35,930 bases of DNA from Treponema sp. (GTDB lineage Bacteria > Spirochaetota > Spirochaetia > Treponematales > Treponemataceae), in NCBI GenBank assembly GCA_024691105.1, contig JAILNY010000081.1:1-35930 (forward strand), written 5' to 3'. Shown here piece by piece: positions 6,999-14,640 of the stretch. The position numbers and the translations under genes are program-made. How positions within the stretch are numbered: position 1 is the first letter of the stretch; each line of letters starts with the position of its first letter. Under the pieces are notes generated by a model. The model had not been told where the DNA came from and ran no database searches. It was given only the letters and a program-made list of their open reading frames with translations.

Positions 6999-8359
6999 TT
7001 TACCACCTTAATTCTCAGGACCTTGGAATTTCTTTCCGGAGTCCATTTCTTTTTTCGTTCTTCAGGAAGGCTTGAAACTGAATCCTCCTTAAATCCGAGT
7101 TTTTCAAACCAATCCGCCGTCTGCGTAGTTAAAACAAAGACAGATTTTATTTTTTCTTTCTTTGCTTTTTCAACAAGATAGTTTATTAATTTTACACCAA
7201 TTCCAAGTTTACTGTAAGATTCATCCACTGCAACTGCGGCAATTTCTGCCTGCTGTGGTGAATAAACATGAAGCGCGGCACATGCATGAATTCCTCCGTC
7301 AACCTGATAGACAACATAGTCATCAAGCTTTTCGGTAAGACTTGCCTTTGTCCGCGGTAATAAAATTCCCTTCTTAACAAACGGACTCATCAGCGACAGA
7401 ACGCTCGAAATATCATTTAACGTCATCGACCTGAATCCAGAATATTCATCGTTGTAAACCATTGTCCCAGAGCCGATACTTGAGAAAATTTCACACGGCA
7501 AAATTCCATCAATAGAGCCATCAAGAATATGTACACGCGACACGCCCTTTTTACATGCATCTTTTGCAAGCGAAAAAAGACTTAAGATTTTTTCTTCGCG
7601 CGTAATTTCTTTTGAATTTTTTGCGCTGTCACTTTTCTTTGTTTTTGCATTTGCTTTTATGAATGCATTTATTTCTTTAAGGTTCATCGCAGGAATGTTA
7701 AAGTCCTGCGTCAGATTCAATTCCGATGGAATTTTAAAATGCTTCGGGTCAATCTGAGTATCCGGAAGAATATAAAAAAGTTTGTCTGCTTCAAGGTTTA
7801 TCGCAATCTCAGTTGCAAGATTGAGCGAAGAAATATTATATGGTTTCCCGGTTGCGCTCCAGCCGATACACGGAAGAATAGGAATAAAACCATCATCTAA
7901 AACTTCTTTAATCGACGCCGTATTTATGCTCTCGATCTCTCCGGTAGTACCGTAATCAATTCCATTAATGACGCCTTTGCCGCGTGCTTTAACCCAGTTT
8001 CCGATTACAGCCGACGCCTTTTCGCCGCTGAGAGATGTCATCACGGTATTAGAAACGTCAAAGGCTGCCATTTTAATAAGCGGCATCGCATCTTTACTTG
8101 TAATGCGCTGACCGTTTTTTATCTGCCACGAAATCCCTGACTGCATCAAAATCTCATTTATGCGCTGGCGGCACCCAGGAACAACAACAACGTTAATTCC
8201 CGTTTCGTGAATTAGATTTATATCGTGAATCAAAGACGGCAGCATTGGAGAATTAATAATTTCGTCATCAAGATAAATAACTGTAACTGCGTTTTTAAAT
8301 GCTTTTATGTATCTTATAACGTCGCGAATCTGTCGCGCTTTTTGTGTAATTTCCTGCAT
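6995..8359 (-). CDS. argA: Classical N-acetylglutamate synthase (amino-acid kinase fold plus GNAT)
   Basis: The 454-residue protein has an N-terminal amino-acid-kinase domain (about 1-290) and a C-terminal GNAT acetyltransferase domain (about 305-450; AAVAVDESYSKLGIGVKLINY, then the GFKEDSVSSLP end). The layout matches classical ArgA, which acetylates glutamate in the first step of arginine synthesis. GNWVKARGKGVINGIDYGTTG matches the ArgA kinase-fold signature. A Lys/Ser-rich linker (about 235-255, KANAKTKKSDSAKNSKEI) joins the domains. It begins three bases after queH and overlaps the GH16 start. No other arginine gene is in the window. Confidence 0.9.
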   Translation of the reverse strand: MQEITQKARQIRDVIRYIKAFKNAVTVIYLDDEIINSPMLPSLIHDINLIHETGINVVVVPGCRQRINEILMQSGISWQIKNGQRITSKDAMPLIKMAAFDVSNTVMTSLSGEKASAVIGNWVKARGKGVINGIDYGTTGEIESINTASIKEVLDDGFIPILPCIGWSATGKPYNISSLNLATEIAINLEADKLFYILPDTQIDPKHFKIPSELNLTQDFNIPAMNLKEINAFIKANAKTKKSDSAKNSKEITREEKILSLFSLAKDACKKGVSRVHILDGSIDGILPCEIFSSIGSGTMVYNDEYSGFRSMTLNDISSVLSLMSPFVKKGILLPRTKASLTEKLDDYVVYQVDGGIHACAALHVYSPQQAEIAAVAVDESYSKLGIGVKLINYLVEKAKKEKIKSVFVLTTQTADWFEKLGFKEDSVSSLPEERKKKWTPERNSKVLRIKVVK

Positions 8360-8362
8360 AGT

Positions 8363-9151
8363 TTAATTATCGACCTCTTGTGTGTTTTTCAGCATATTTT
8401 GCTTTGAATATATACAGCCGCAGTAATCCTGACGGTAAAGGTTATACTCTTTGCTAAGTTCAAGGCTGCGCAAAAATCCGCCGCGCTTTTTAAAATCGCT
8501 GGTCAAAAATTGTGGTCGCGCAGATTGCTCATTCGATGCCGCGCCGGAACATGCGCCGTCCACAAACCCCGCCGCAGAGTCATTCGACGCGCCGTGTCCT
8601 GCGTCGCGAGCAGAGGCATCCGAAAGCGCCGCCCCAATCTGATTAATTTTATCCGCATCCTTATACGGACTTATCGAAAGCGTCGTCGTAAACCAGTCAA
8701 AGCCATGCTCGCTCGCATACTCAAACGCACGCTTCATACGAAGCTCATAACAGCGGCGGCACCGCTCCCCGCGCTCAGACTCTGTCACAAGCGCAGGCTC
8801 CTGTTCTGTCCTTACGGCCGAGAAAAATTCCGCAGTATTGTACGGCGCTTCAACAAGTTTTATGTCCTTATCCGGAGCAAATTCCGGCAAAAAGGCTTTT
8901 AATTCATTAAGCCGCCGCGTGTATTCAGTCTCGGGATGAATATTAGGATTATAATAGAAAATTGTTATCGCAAAGTATTTTGAAAGATATTCTAAAACAT
9001 AAGACGAACACGGCGCACAGCAGGCATGCAGCAAAAGTGATGGCTTTTCTTTGCCGCTATCGATATCGCTCTGGATTTGAGAAAGTATTTTGTCGGTAAT
9101 TTTCTGGTAACGGTTTTTATCCAGAGAGTTCTGAATCGTCGCTTTATTCAT
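8363..9151 (-). CDS. queH: Epoxyqueuosine reductase QueH, with a low-complexity insert
   Basis: QueH reduces epoxyqueuosine to queuosine in tRNA using an Fe-S cluster. The family cysteines are present: HACCAPC (C44, C45, C48), RCRRC (C131, C134) and DYCGC (C244, C246), together with FYYNPNIHP and TTLSISPYKD. At about residues 177-213, before the conserved FKKRGGFLRSLELSKEYNLYRQDYC block, there is an Ala/Ser/Gly/Asp-rich stretch that is far more GC-rich than its surroundings and is not part of the usual ~200-residue family. The gene leads the operon, with a promoter nine bases before its ATG. Confidence 0.92.
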   Translation of the reverse strand: MNKATIQNSLDKNRYQKITDKILSQIQSDIDSGKEKPSLLLHACCAPCSSYVLEYLSKYFAITIFYYNPNIHPETEYTRRLNELKAFLPEFAPDKDIKLVEAPYNTAEFFSAVRTEQEPALVTESERGERCRRCYELRMKRAFEYASEHGFDWFTTTLSISPYKDADKINQIGAALSDASARDAGHGASNDSAAGFVDGACSGAASNEQSARPQFLTSDFKKRGGFLRSLELSKEYNLYRQDYCGCIYSKQNMLKNTQEVDN

Positions 9152-9160
9152 CAGATTAAG

Positions 9161-9189
9161 ATTATAAAACTGCGTTGAGTTTATGTAAA
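9161..9189 (-). promoter_or_regulatory. Promoter of the queH operon, near-leaderless
   Basis: On the minus strand TTTACA (9184-9189), a 17-base spacer and TATAAT (9161-9166) precede the queH ATG by nine bases. There is no Shine-Dalgarno sequence. It interlocks with the divergent yhbY promoter. Confidence 0.65.
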
Positions 9190-9203
9190 TAATTCAGTAA
9201 AAT
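9175..9203 (+). promoter_or_regulatory. Promoter of yhbY, predicted leaderless
   Basis: TTGAGT (9175-9180), a 17-base spacer and TAAAAT (9198-9203) end six bases before the ATG at 9210, placing +1 on the start codon. It overlaps the queH promoter within a 58-base divergent intergenic region. Confidence 0.65.
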
Positions 9204-9209
9204 AGAAGA

Positions 9210-9494
9210 ATGAACGAAATGACAAGTGCTTTTAGAAAAGAATTAAGCGCCCTCGCGCATGAACTTAAGCCGGTAGTAATCATTGGACAGAGCGGCCTTA
9301 CAGACGGTGTAATCGGCAAAATCGAAGAATCGCTTACAGCACATGAACTGATAAAAGTAAAATTCCTTGAATTTAAAGAAGAAAAGCAGAGCCTTACAGA
9401 CCAGATCTGTTCAACCTGCAGCGCTCAGCTTGTACGCATAATCGGCAACATCGCCATTTTGTACCGCAAAAACCCAGAAAAGAAGGAAAAATAA
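9210..9494 (+). CDS. yhbY: YhbY/CRS1 (CRM domain) RNA-binding protein
   Basis: The 94-residue protein is a single CRM domain: LSALAHELKPVVIIGQSGLT contains the conserved basic/GxxG-type loop, followed by HELIKVKFLEF and AQLVRIIGNIAILYRKNP. Members bind RNA and associate with pre-50S ribosomal particles. Length is normal for the bacterial family. It appears to be a single-gene unit, leaderless by prediction, followed by 141 bases that carry the regulatory region of the kinase gene. Confidence 0.93.
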   Translation: MNEMTSAFRKELSALAHELKPVVIIGQSGLTDGVIGKIEESLTAHELIKVKFLEFKEEKQSLTDQICSTCSAQLVRIIGNIAILYRKNPEKKEK

Positions 9495-9528
9495 CCCCGC
9501 CGGGCAGCGTATACTAAACAATCGGAAT

Positions 9529-9567
9529 CTGTCGTATTTTTTTTTCATATTGTTAAATGCGTTTGCC
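9529..9567 (+). repeat. 39-base element, copy 1, upstream of the histidine kinase
   Basis: It begins CTGTCGTATTTTT (9529-9541) and ends AATGCGTTTGCC (9556-9567). The same two blocks with identical 27-base offset occur at 14218-14256 upstream of the APE-like operon. The position matching TATAAT of copy 2 reads TTAAAT here, so it may be a promoter or a dispersed repeat. Confidence 0.6.
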
Positions 9568-9619
9568 TGAATAAAATAGAGATTTTAAAAAAAATATTTT
9601 CTCAATTTCAAAAAACCCA

Positions 9620-9628
9620 TGATATAAT
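9620..9628 (+). promoter_or_regulatory. Extended -10 promoter of the histidine kinase, predicted leaderless
   Basis: TGATATAAT (9620-9628) is an extended -10 with no convincing -35. It ends seven bases before the ATG at 9636 and no Shine-Dalgarno sequence exists, so the mRNA should start at or next to the start codon. Confidence 0.6.
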
Positions 9629-9635
9629 TTAAGTT

Positions 9636-11387
9636 ATGAAATTTGTGGAGAGATTAAAGTCCTATCTTAACAGCGACAGAGAAATTGAGCCAAAGCTATT
9701 AAATCTTTTTTTGCATTCCACTCTAATTGGTGCTGTTATTTCATTATGTATTTCTCAATTTTTAGGAATAACCGTCGCAGGAAGCATTACCATTCTAGGC
9801 GGAATTTTCCTTTTAATTATCAATATCATAATCCTTAATATATTCAACAAATACAAACTCTCAGCAATAATTACAATTGCCGATGCCCTTGTTGCCTTTT
9901 TACTGCTTTTTTTTCAGTCTGGCGGAATCGAAGGCGGAATGCAGTCCTGGACTCTCATCATTCTCTTAATTCCTTTTATCTTTTTAAAAGGAAAATTAAG
10001 CCTTATCATGTATCTAATCTGCATTCCTACGGTTGTAGGGGCAATCATCATTTCTGTCATTCATCCGGAATTTGTTCACAACTTTGACTCTAAATGGCAG
10101 GCCGGACTCGATGTTGCGCAGTCTATGATTCTTGTCTCTGTAATTATCAACAGCATTTATAAATTCAACGTGGGTTCTTACAAAAAGCAGCACAAAAAAA
10201 TCCTTGATGCCTACGACGAAATCCAGAAAGTGACAATGGCAAAAAGTCAGTTCCTTTCTAACATGTCACACGACATCCGCACCCCGATGAACGCAATCAT
10301 CGGCTTTACAAACATCGCAAAGAAAGAAATCGACAACAAAGCTGCCGTAGAAAAGAGCCTTGAAAAAATCCAGATGTCCAGCAACTATCTTCTTGCGCTG
10401 ATAAACGATGTCCTTGATATGTCAAAAATCGAGCGCGGCAATCTGACAATGGAAAAATCCAAGGTCAACATCGGAAAACTGATAATCGAAGTTAAAGACA
10501 TCCTTGAGTTTCAGATGCAGAGCTTTGGTGTTTCTGCCTCACTAAATTTTTCAGAGGTAAATCACTTTTTCATCGAAACCGATTTGATGAAGTTAAAAAA
10601 GATCGTAATGAACCTGATGTCAAACGCCGTAAAATATTCCAAGGAATCCGGCGGCAAAATCTACGTCTCACTTTCTGAGGAATCAGACATCAATCGCCAG
10701 AATGTTTCACGCTATACCTTAAAGGTTCGTGACGAAGGCAAAGGCATTTCGCCGGAATTTATCGATAAAATTTTTGATCCGTTTGAACGCGAACAGGACA
10801 CCACAGAAAGCGGCGTAATCGGAACAGGACTCGGACTTTCTATTACAAAGGCCTGCGTTGAGTGTCTTGGCGGTACAATAAAAGTTTCTAGTGCCTTAAA
10901 CAAAGGAACAGAATTTATTGTAAACTTTGAATCTCACTACTTTAACGAAGATACAATCGAAAGCATCCGTACCGAAACGACTGTTTCCTTTGACGGTAAG
11001 CGGGTTTTACTTGTCGAAGATAATGAATTAAACCGCGAAATTGCATCCCGTATTTTACAGGACATCGGTTTTAAGGTTGAATCCGCAGTCAATGGACGCG
11101 AGGCTGTCGACAATCTTATGAGAAAAGGCAGCAATTATTATGATTTAGTCTTTATGGATATTATGATGCCGGTATTAGACGGCTATTCTGCAACAAAAGA
11201 AATCCGTTCACTTAAAGACAAAAATCTTGCCAAAATCCCTATTATTGCAATGACCGCAAATGCCTTTGACGAAGACGTTAAAAAATGCATAGAAGTTGGT
11301 ATGAACGCCCACATCAAAAAACCGATTTCTGTGGAAGAAATAATCTCTAAAACTAAATCAATCCTTAATCTTGAACGGAATCTATAG
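9636..11387 (+). CDS. Hybrid membrane sensor histidine kinase with C-terminal receiver
   Basis: The 583-residue protein has about five or six N-terminal membrane helices (to about residue 180), a short coiled linker, a HisKA domain with the phospho-acceptor in SNMSHDIRTPMNAI (H212), an HATPase domain (about 320-430; DEGKGISPEFIDKIFDPFERE and GTGLGLSI), and a receiver domain (about 448-580) whose phospho-acceptor is D508 in VFMDIMMPVLDGY. It has no periplasmic sensor domain, so the membrane block probably senses the signal. There is no output regulator next to it. The 3' end overlaps the convergent acyltransferase gene by 23 bases. A shared upstream element hints at a link with the APE-like operon. 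Confidence 0.95.
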   Translation: MKFVERLKSYLNSDREIEPKLLNLFLHSTLIGAVISLCISQFLGITVAGSITILGGIFLLIINIIILNIFNKYKLSAIITIADALVAFLLLFFQSGGIEGGMQSWTLIILLIPFIFLKGKLSLIMYLICIPTVVGAIIISVIHPEFVHNFDSKWQAGLDVAQSMILVSVIINSIYKFNVGSYKKQHKKILDAYDEIQKVTMAKSQFLSNMSHDIRTPMNAIIGFTNIAKKEIDNKAAVEKSLEKIQMSSNYLLALINDVLDMSKIERGNLTMEKSKVNIGKLIIEVKDILEFQMQSFGVSASLNFSEVNHFFIETDLMKLKKIVMNLMSNAVKYSKESGGKIYVSLSEESDINRQNVSRYTLKVRDEGKGISPEFIDKIFDPFEREQDTTESGVIGTGLGLSITKACVECLGGTIKVSSALNKGTEFIVNFESHYFNEDTIESIRTETTVSFDGKRVLLVEDNELNREIASRILQDIGFKVESAVNGREAVDNLMRKGSNYYDLVFMDIMMPVLDGYSATKEIRSLKDKNLAKIPIIAMTANAFDEDVKKCIEVGMNAHIKKPISVEEIISKTKSILNLERNL

Positions 11388-12177
11388 CAGCGCGCATATC
11401 GTCGGTAAGTCGCTTTGCTGCAATTGCAGGGGCAAGATCCTTGTATTTATCCATTGTAATCTGTGGTAATACCGTAAACTTGTAAAAATATTTGTCTGTT
11501 GGATGCGGCTTATAAAATGGCTCGTATTTACCAAGACCGTATTTATCACCACCGCCGATATGCATCGGTTGAACATTACAGCCGCATTCCAATGCGATGC
11601 GCGCTGCACCCTTTTTATACTGATTAATTCCGTGACGCGGAGTTCGTGTTCCTTCCGGGAAAATAATCAGATTGCTGCCTGCATCAAGGCACTTTTTACA
11701 ATCCTGAACCATGTTGTCAAAATCGCCGTCGTTAGAGATGTAAAGCGCTCTTACAATTCCCGCAACAGGAGAGCTTTTAAGACCTGCACGAATAATACAG
11801 TCTGTGTTCTTTACAAGGGCAATCGTATAAACAACGTCTAAAAGCGACGGATGGTTTGCAACAATTACGCAGGATTTAAGATTGCGCAAAGTTTCTATAT
11901 CGCTTACTTCAAATTCTGAAATTCTAAGAAATCTAAAAATATGAATGATTCCAGAAAAAACATTACCGATAAAAATATGGCCTTTCTTTCTAAAAACTTC
12001 TTTATCGTGCCATACAAGGCGCAAAACCGGAAGAATAAAAATCGCAATAATAAATGATCCGAGTCCAAAAAGAATAAAGCTTAAGGTTTTAAAAATCATT
12101 CGATAAACATACAAAAACGGATTTTTAATCTTTGGTAAATCATCAGCTATATATTTTGGGTCAATATTTTTTTTCAT
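11365..12177 (-). CDS. Membrane lysophospholipid-type acyltransferase, ApeD-like
   Basis: The 270-residue protein is a PlsC-type acyltransferase: an N-terminal hydrophobic region (about 30-55), the catalytic HX4D motif in NHPSLLD (H109, D114), and the FPEGTR substrate motif (173-178). In APE/flexirubin loci such an enzyme is thought to help assemble the lipid-linked product at the inner membrane; outside them it could be a phospholipid enzyme. It is last in the minus arm, after the chain-length-factor-like gene. AGAGGAAG five bases before ATG supports the start. Confidence 0.85.
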   Translation of the reverse strand: MKKNIDPKYIADDLPKIKNPFLYVYRMIFKTLSFILFGLGSFIIAIFILPVLRLVWHDKEVFRKKGHIFIGNVFSGIIHIFRFLRISEFEVSDIETLRNLKSCVIVANHPSLLDVVYTIALVKNTDCIIRAGLKSSPVAGIVRALYISNDGDFDNMVQDCKKCLDAGSNLIIFPEGTRTPRHGINQYKKGAARIALECGCNVQPMHIGGGDKYGLGKYEPFYKPHPTDKYFYKFTVLPQITMDKYKDLAPAIAAKRLTDDMRAAIDSVQD

Positions 12178-12221
12178 GAAATCTTCCTCTTTTTTATAAT
12201 ACGCAGCAAAACTATCTTACT

Positions 12222-12941
12222 TTAATTATAGCACTTTTTTACGTGAAGTCGAATAAATTCATAAACGTCTTTAGAAACAGAATCCGGTGTATAAGAAACC
12301 GATTTTACGCCAGATTCTCCTTTTAAAGGCTCAGAACTAAGAACCACGGCAAATGCAAGCGGCGGTTTGTCCTTTGGTGCAAAATCTGAATATACTTCCG
12401 GGATAAGTTCATCAGCGTAAACAAAGATGACCTGCTTTTGTTTGCCGGCTAAGATTGGACTTGCCGCACACAAAAGAGCCGAAGCAAAATCTTCGCCTGT
12501 CGGGAACACTGTATTATAGCCTGACTTAAGATTGCAGGCCATTGTCGCAAGAGCAACCGGTGCATTAAATACCGAAAGCGAAAAACCCGCCGGCAATATC
12601 ATTTCATCTTCTATAATCGACTGATTAATTTTAAACTCGCGTTCAATTTCACCACGAAACGATGTAAAGACAATTTTTGTCTTTGTAATATCATCTGCAG
12701 CTGCTTTGTCAGCGCCGGTTTTAATTTTTTCTATTAAGTTATGAACAACCTCTACCGTCATTTTTGACAACTGACTTAAACGGCGTCTGAAAAGCGCATC
12801 CGTATAAGACAAAGACGGAGAAGATTTTTCAAAAAGAATTTCTTTCTTATTTTCTGCCCAAAGCTTAAAGTCTTCTGTTGTTTCAAGACCAGGAGCATAA
12901 AGGGCAGGCTCAGAAATAAAAAAACAGTTTTGCACGTGCAC
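12222..12941 (-). CDS. Beta-ketoacyl-synthase-like protein, chain-length-factor type (ApeC-like)
   Basis: The 239-residue protein resembles the short 'ketoacyl-synt_2' proteins of APE loci: FRRRLSQLSKMTVEVVHN, IVFTSFRGEIEREFKINQSI, and FSLSVFNAPVALATMACNLKSGYNTVFPTG. It is about half the length of a full ketosynthase and shows no recognisable catalytic Cys-His-His set, so it should not condense acyl chains alone. In proteobacterial APE systems the equivalent pairs with a true ketosynthase (ApeO) as a chain-length factor. No such partner is in this window. It follows the methyltransferase gene by three bases and precedes the acyltransferase. Confidence 0.8.
   Translation of the reverse strand: MHVQNCFFISEPALYAPGLETTEDFKLWAENKKEILFEKSSPSLSYTDALFRRRLSQLSKMTVEVVHNLIEKIKTGADKAAADDITKTKIVFTSFRGEIEREFKINQSIIEDEMILPAGFSLSVFNAPVALATMACNLKSGYNTVFPTGEDFASALLCAASPILAGKQKQVIFVYADELIPEVYSDFAPKDKPPLAFAVVLSSEPLKGESGVKSVSYTPDSVSKDVYEFIRLHVKKCYN
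12225..12253 (-). promoter_or_regulatory. Possible internal promoter for the ApeD-like gene
   Basis: On the minus strand TTCGAC (12248-12253), a 17-base spacer and TATAAT (12225-12230) lie at the end of the chain-length-factor-like gene. A start near 12218 would give the acyltransferase gene its own ~40-base leader. Confidence 0.4.
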
Positions 12942-12944
12942 TTC

Positions 12945-14090
12945 CTATTTTTTTCTAAATACAAGAAGTGAATAACAGTTTGAACCAAGATTGTGATGAG
13001 CAGTCTTAAGTTCAAATCCAGCTTCTTCAATTGCATCTACAAGCTCGCCGTAGCGGTACATTTTGCTGTTTCCGTTTGCGATACAGGTAAAATAAAGTGA
13101 TGTAGCCTGCAAAGAATAGCTTTCTGCTTCAAAACGCTGCTTATCCCAAAGCGGCTCAAGAACATAGACGTCGGTATTTTCTGTTGCAACAGAGTGAACT
13201 TTTTTAAGAATCTTTGTTATCTGGTGGAGAGAAAAACAGTCTAAGAACTGACTCATCCATACAGCATCAGGAGCCGGCGGAAGCACTGTCGAATCTGCAA
13301 GGATATTTCCGCTGTAAGTTGAAATACGATCTGCAAAACCTGCAGCGCCAGCATTCTTTTCGGCAACGGCTGTCTGACCCGGAAGATCAATAATCGTAAC
13401 GTTTACATCCGGATCAAATTTGCAGCTTGCGATTGCCCATTTTGCGGTATTTCCGCCGATATCAAAAAGCTTTTTAGGTTTGTTTTTATATACGATTGGA
13501 AGAGCTTCCGGGAATGCGATGTCGCTGTAAAAGTGGTCAAAGTCAAACCAGCTCTTTTTTTCGCGGTCAGGCAGTGTCGAAAGTGCTTCGTAAACAGTTG
13601 TCCACTGATCACCAAAAACCTTTAAGCCTTCCGGCTTTCCTGTCTTGATTGAATCAATAAGGTTGAATGCACCCTTGTAACAGATGTCATTTGTAAAATC
13701 AAAATTTGCCTTTGTAAGATTATCTTCAAGCAAAAACCATCCGGTCTTACTCAAAGAAAGATATTCTTTACCATCAACGACTTTTAACAAAAGAACATGC
13801 ATTCCAACGGCCATTTCTGTAAGAACATTCACACCGTAAAGCGAAATGCCGGATTTATCAGCAAGCTCCTGTGCAGTAATACCCTTTTCGCCGCTTTCGT
13901 TAATAAGCTTCATTATTCCTAATTCAAGTAATGCCCTGATTGCCTGAAATGTCATCGGAGAAAAAGCTATTTTCTGTGCTTCAAATTTAGCATCAATCGC
14001 ATGGATTTTATCCTGCGAGAATTTTTGCATATCAAAGTCTGAATTTCGTTTCATGCATAAAACTGTAACATAATGCGTCGATAATCGCAA
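12945..14090 (-). CDS. SAM-dependent methyltransferase, ApeB-like
   Basis: The 381-residue protein has an N-terminal winged-helix dimerisation region (GITAQELADKSGISLYGVNV) and a C-terminal Rossmann methyltransferase domain with motif I in KLFDIGGNTAKWA near residue 210 and a VTIIDLPGQ acidic strand end. The layout is that of small-molecule O-methyltransferases, and APE loci carry one that could methylate the aryl head. Start choice: TTG at 14090 has a perfect AGGAGG (14097-14102) six bases upstream, following a TATAAT at 14114-14119. ATG at 14054 is the alternative, preceded by TTGCGA-17-TACAGT and seven bases, a leaderless layout. First gene of the minus arm. Confidence 0.87.
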   Translation of the reverse strand: MRLSTHYVTVLCMKRNSDFDMQKFSQDKIHAIDAKFEAQKIAFSPMTFQAIRALLELGIMKLINESGEKGITAQELADKSGISLYGVNVLTEMAVGMHVLLLKVVDGKEYLSLSKTGWFLLEDNLTKANFDFTNDICYKGAFNLIDSIKTGKPEGLKVFGDQWTTVYEALSTLPDREKKSWFDFDHFYSDIAFPEALPIVYKNKPKKLFDIGGNTAKWAIASCKFDPDVNVTIIDLPGQTAVAEKNAGAAGFADRISTYSGNILADSTVLPPAPDAVWMSQFLDCFSLHQITKILKKVHSVATENTDVYVLEPLWDKQRFEAESYSLQATSLYFTCIANGNSKMYRYGELVDAIEEAGFELKTAHHNLGSNCYSLLVFRKK

Positions 14091-14104
14091 CCACAGCCTC
14101 CTAG

Positions 14105-14119
14105 GACAAACACATTATA
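14105..14119 (-). promoter_or_regulatory. -10 region of the ApeB-like gene, partly matching the shared 39-base element
   Basis: On the minus strand TATAAT (14114-14119) is followed by GTGTTTGTC. The block AATGTGTTTGTC (14105-14116) matches 10 of 12 bases of the conserved end of the plus-strand element. A start near 14107 would give a short leader holding AGGAGG just before the TTG start. Confidence 0.5.
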
Positions 14120-14217
14120 AAAATATCAATAAAAACGCTTTCGCGGAACACAAGCGAGATTTAAGCTCAAGGGAAAAACACCTCAAGCAGTCACTTTTGC
14201 CATGTCTTTTTCGGGAG
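14120..14217. other. Core of the divergent APE-like regulatory region
   Basis: This gene-free stretch lies between the two arms. It holds inverted blocks such as CGCTT/AAGCG and TCGC/GCGA around 14137-14157, which could be a regulator site, but no family signature is recognisable. No coding frame is supported. Confidence 0.3.
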
Positions 14218-14256
14218 CTGTCGTATTTTTGGTATTATTTTTATAATGCGTTTGCC
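14218..14256 (+). repeat. 39-base element, copy 2, upstream of the APE-like operon
   Basis: It begins CTGTCGTATTTTT (14218-14230) and ends AATGCGTTTGCC (14245-14256), with the same spacing as copy 1. TATAAT (14242-14247) overlaps the second block, so the element may be a promoter whose -35 position carries the conserved TGTCGT. Confidence 0.6.
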
Positions 14257-14296
14257 ATGCTGAAGCGCCTTGCACTGTCTCTTGATATTTTAACTC

Positions 14297-14305
14297 TGAT
14301 ATAAT
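14297..14305 (+). promoter_or_regulatory. Extended -10 promoter of the APE-like plus arm
   Basis: TGATATAAT (14297-14305) is identical to the extended -10 of the kinase gene. A start near 14312 gives a ~50-base leader with a hairpin and AAGGA eight bases before the ATG at 14363. Confidence 0.6.
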
Positions 14306-14318
14306 AGAATTATAGAAC

Positions 14319-14349
14319 GCACTAAATACTAGTGCTTTATTTTTGTTTT
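14319..14349 (+). terminator. Weak terminator-like hairpin in the APE-like leader
   Basis: GCACTA (14319-14324) and TAGTGC (14330-14335) form a six-pair stem with a five-base loop, followed by a T-rich tract to 14349. It lies between the predicted transcription start and the first gene. The stem is short, so it may be a 5' stabilising hairpin or partial attenuator. Confidence 0.4.
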
Positions 14350-14362
14350 AAGGAATTTACTG

Positions 14363-14620
14363 ATGGATGAACTTAAGCAGGAAATAAAGGAGCTGATTAT
14401 ATCTTCGCTTGAACTTGAAGACGTTAAACCGGAAGATATAAAAGATGATGCACCTATTTTTGGTAAAGGCCTGGGACTTGATTCAATAGATGCTCTTGAA
14501 CTTGGAGTAGCTATTAAGAAGAAGTTCGGTGTCAAATTATCTGCAGAAAGCGAAGACAGCAGAAAGCATTTTGCCTCTGTAAATGCTCTTGCTGAATTTA
14601 TTTCAGCAGAAAGAGCATAA
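14363..14620 (+). CDS. Acyl carrier protein 1, ApeE-like
   Basis: The 85-residue acidic protein has the phosphopantetheine attachment motif GLDSIDALEL with the modified serine at S41. It is a four-helix acyl carrier that would hold the growing chain as a thioester in the cytoplasm. Paired, non-identical carriers side by side are a hallmark of APE/flexirubin loci. First gene of the plus arm, with AAGGA eight bases before ATG; the next carrier begins 20 bases after its stop. Confidence 0.93.
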   Translation: MDELKQEIKELIISSLELEDVKPEDIKDDAPIFGKGLGLDSIDALELGVAIKKKFGVKLSAESEDSRKHFASVNALAEFISAERA

Positions 14621-14640
14621 TCATATATAAGGAGATTAAT

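Noticed and set aside
8451..8902. Two plus-strand open frames opposite queH
   Set aside because: They are antisense shadows created by the GC-rich insert and Arg-rich reverse codons; no ribosome-binding site and no protein-like family.
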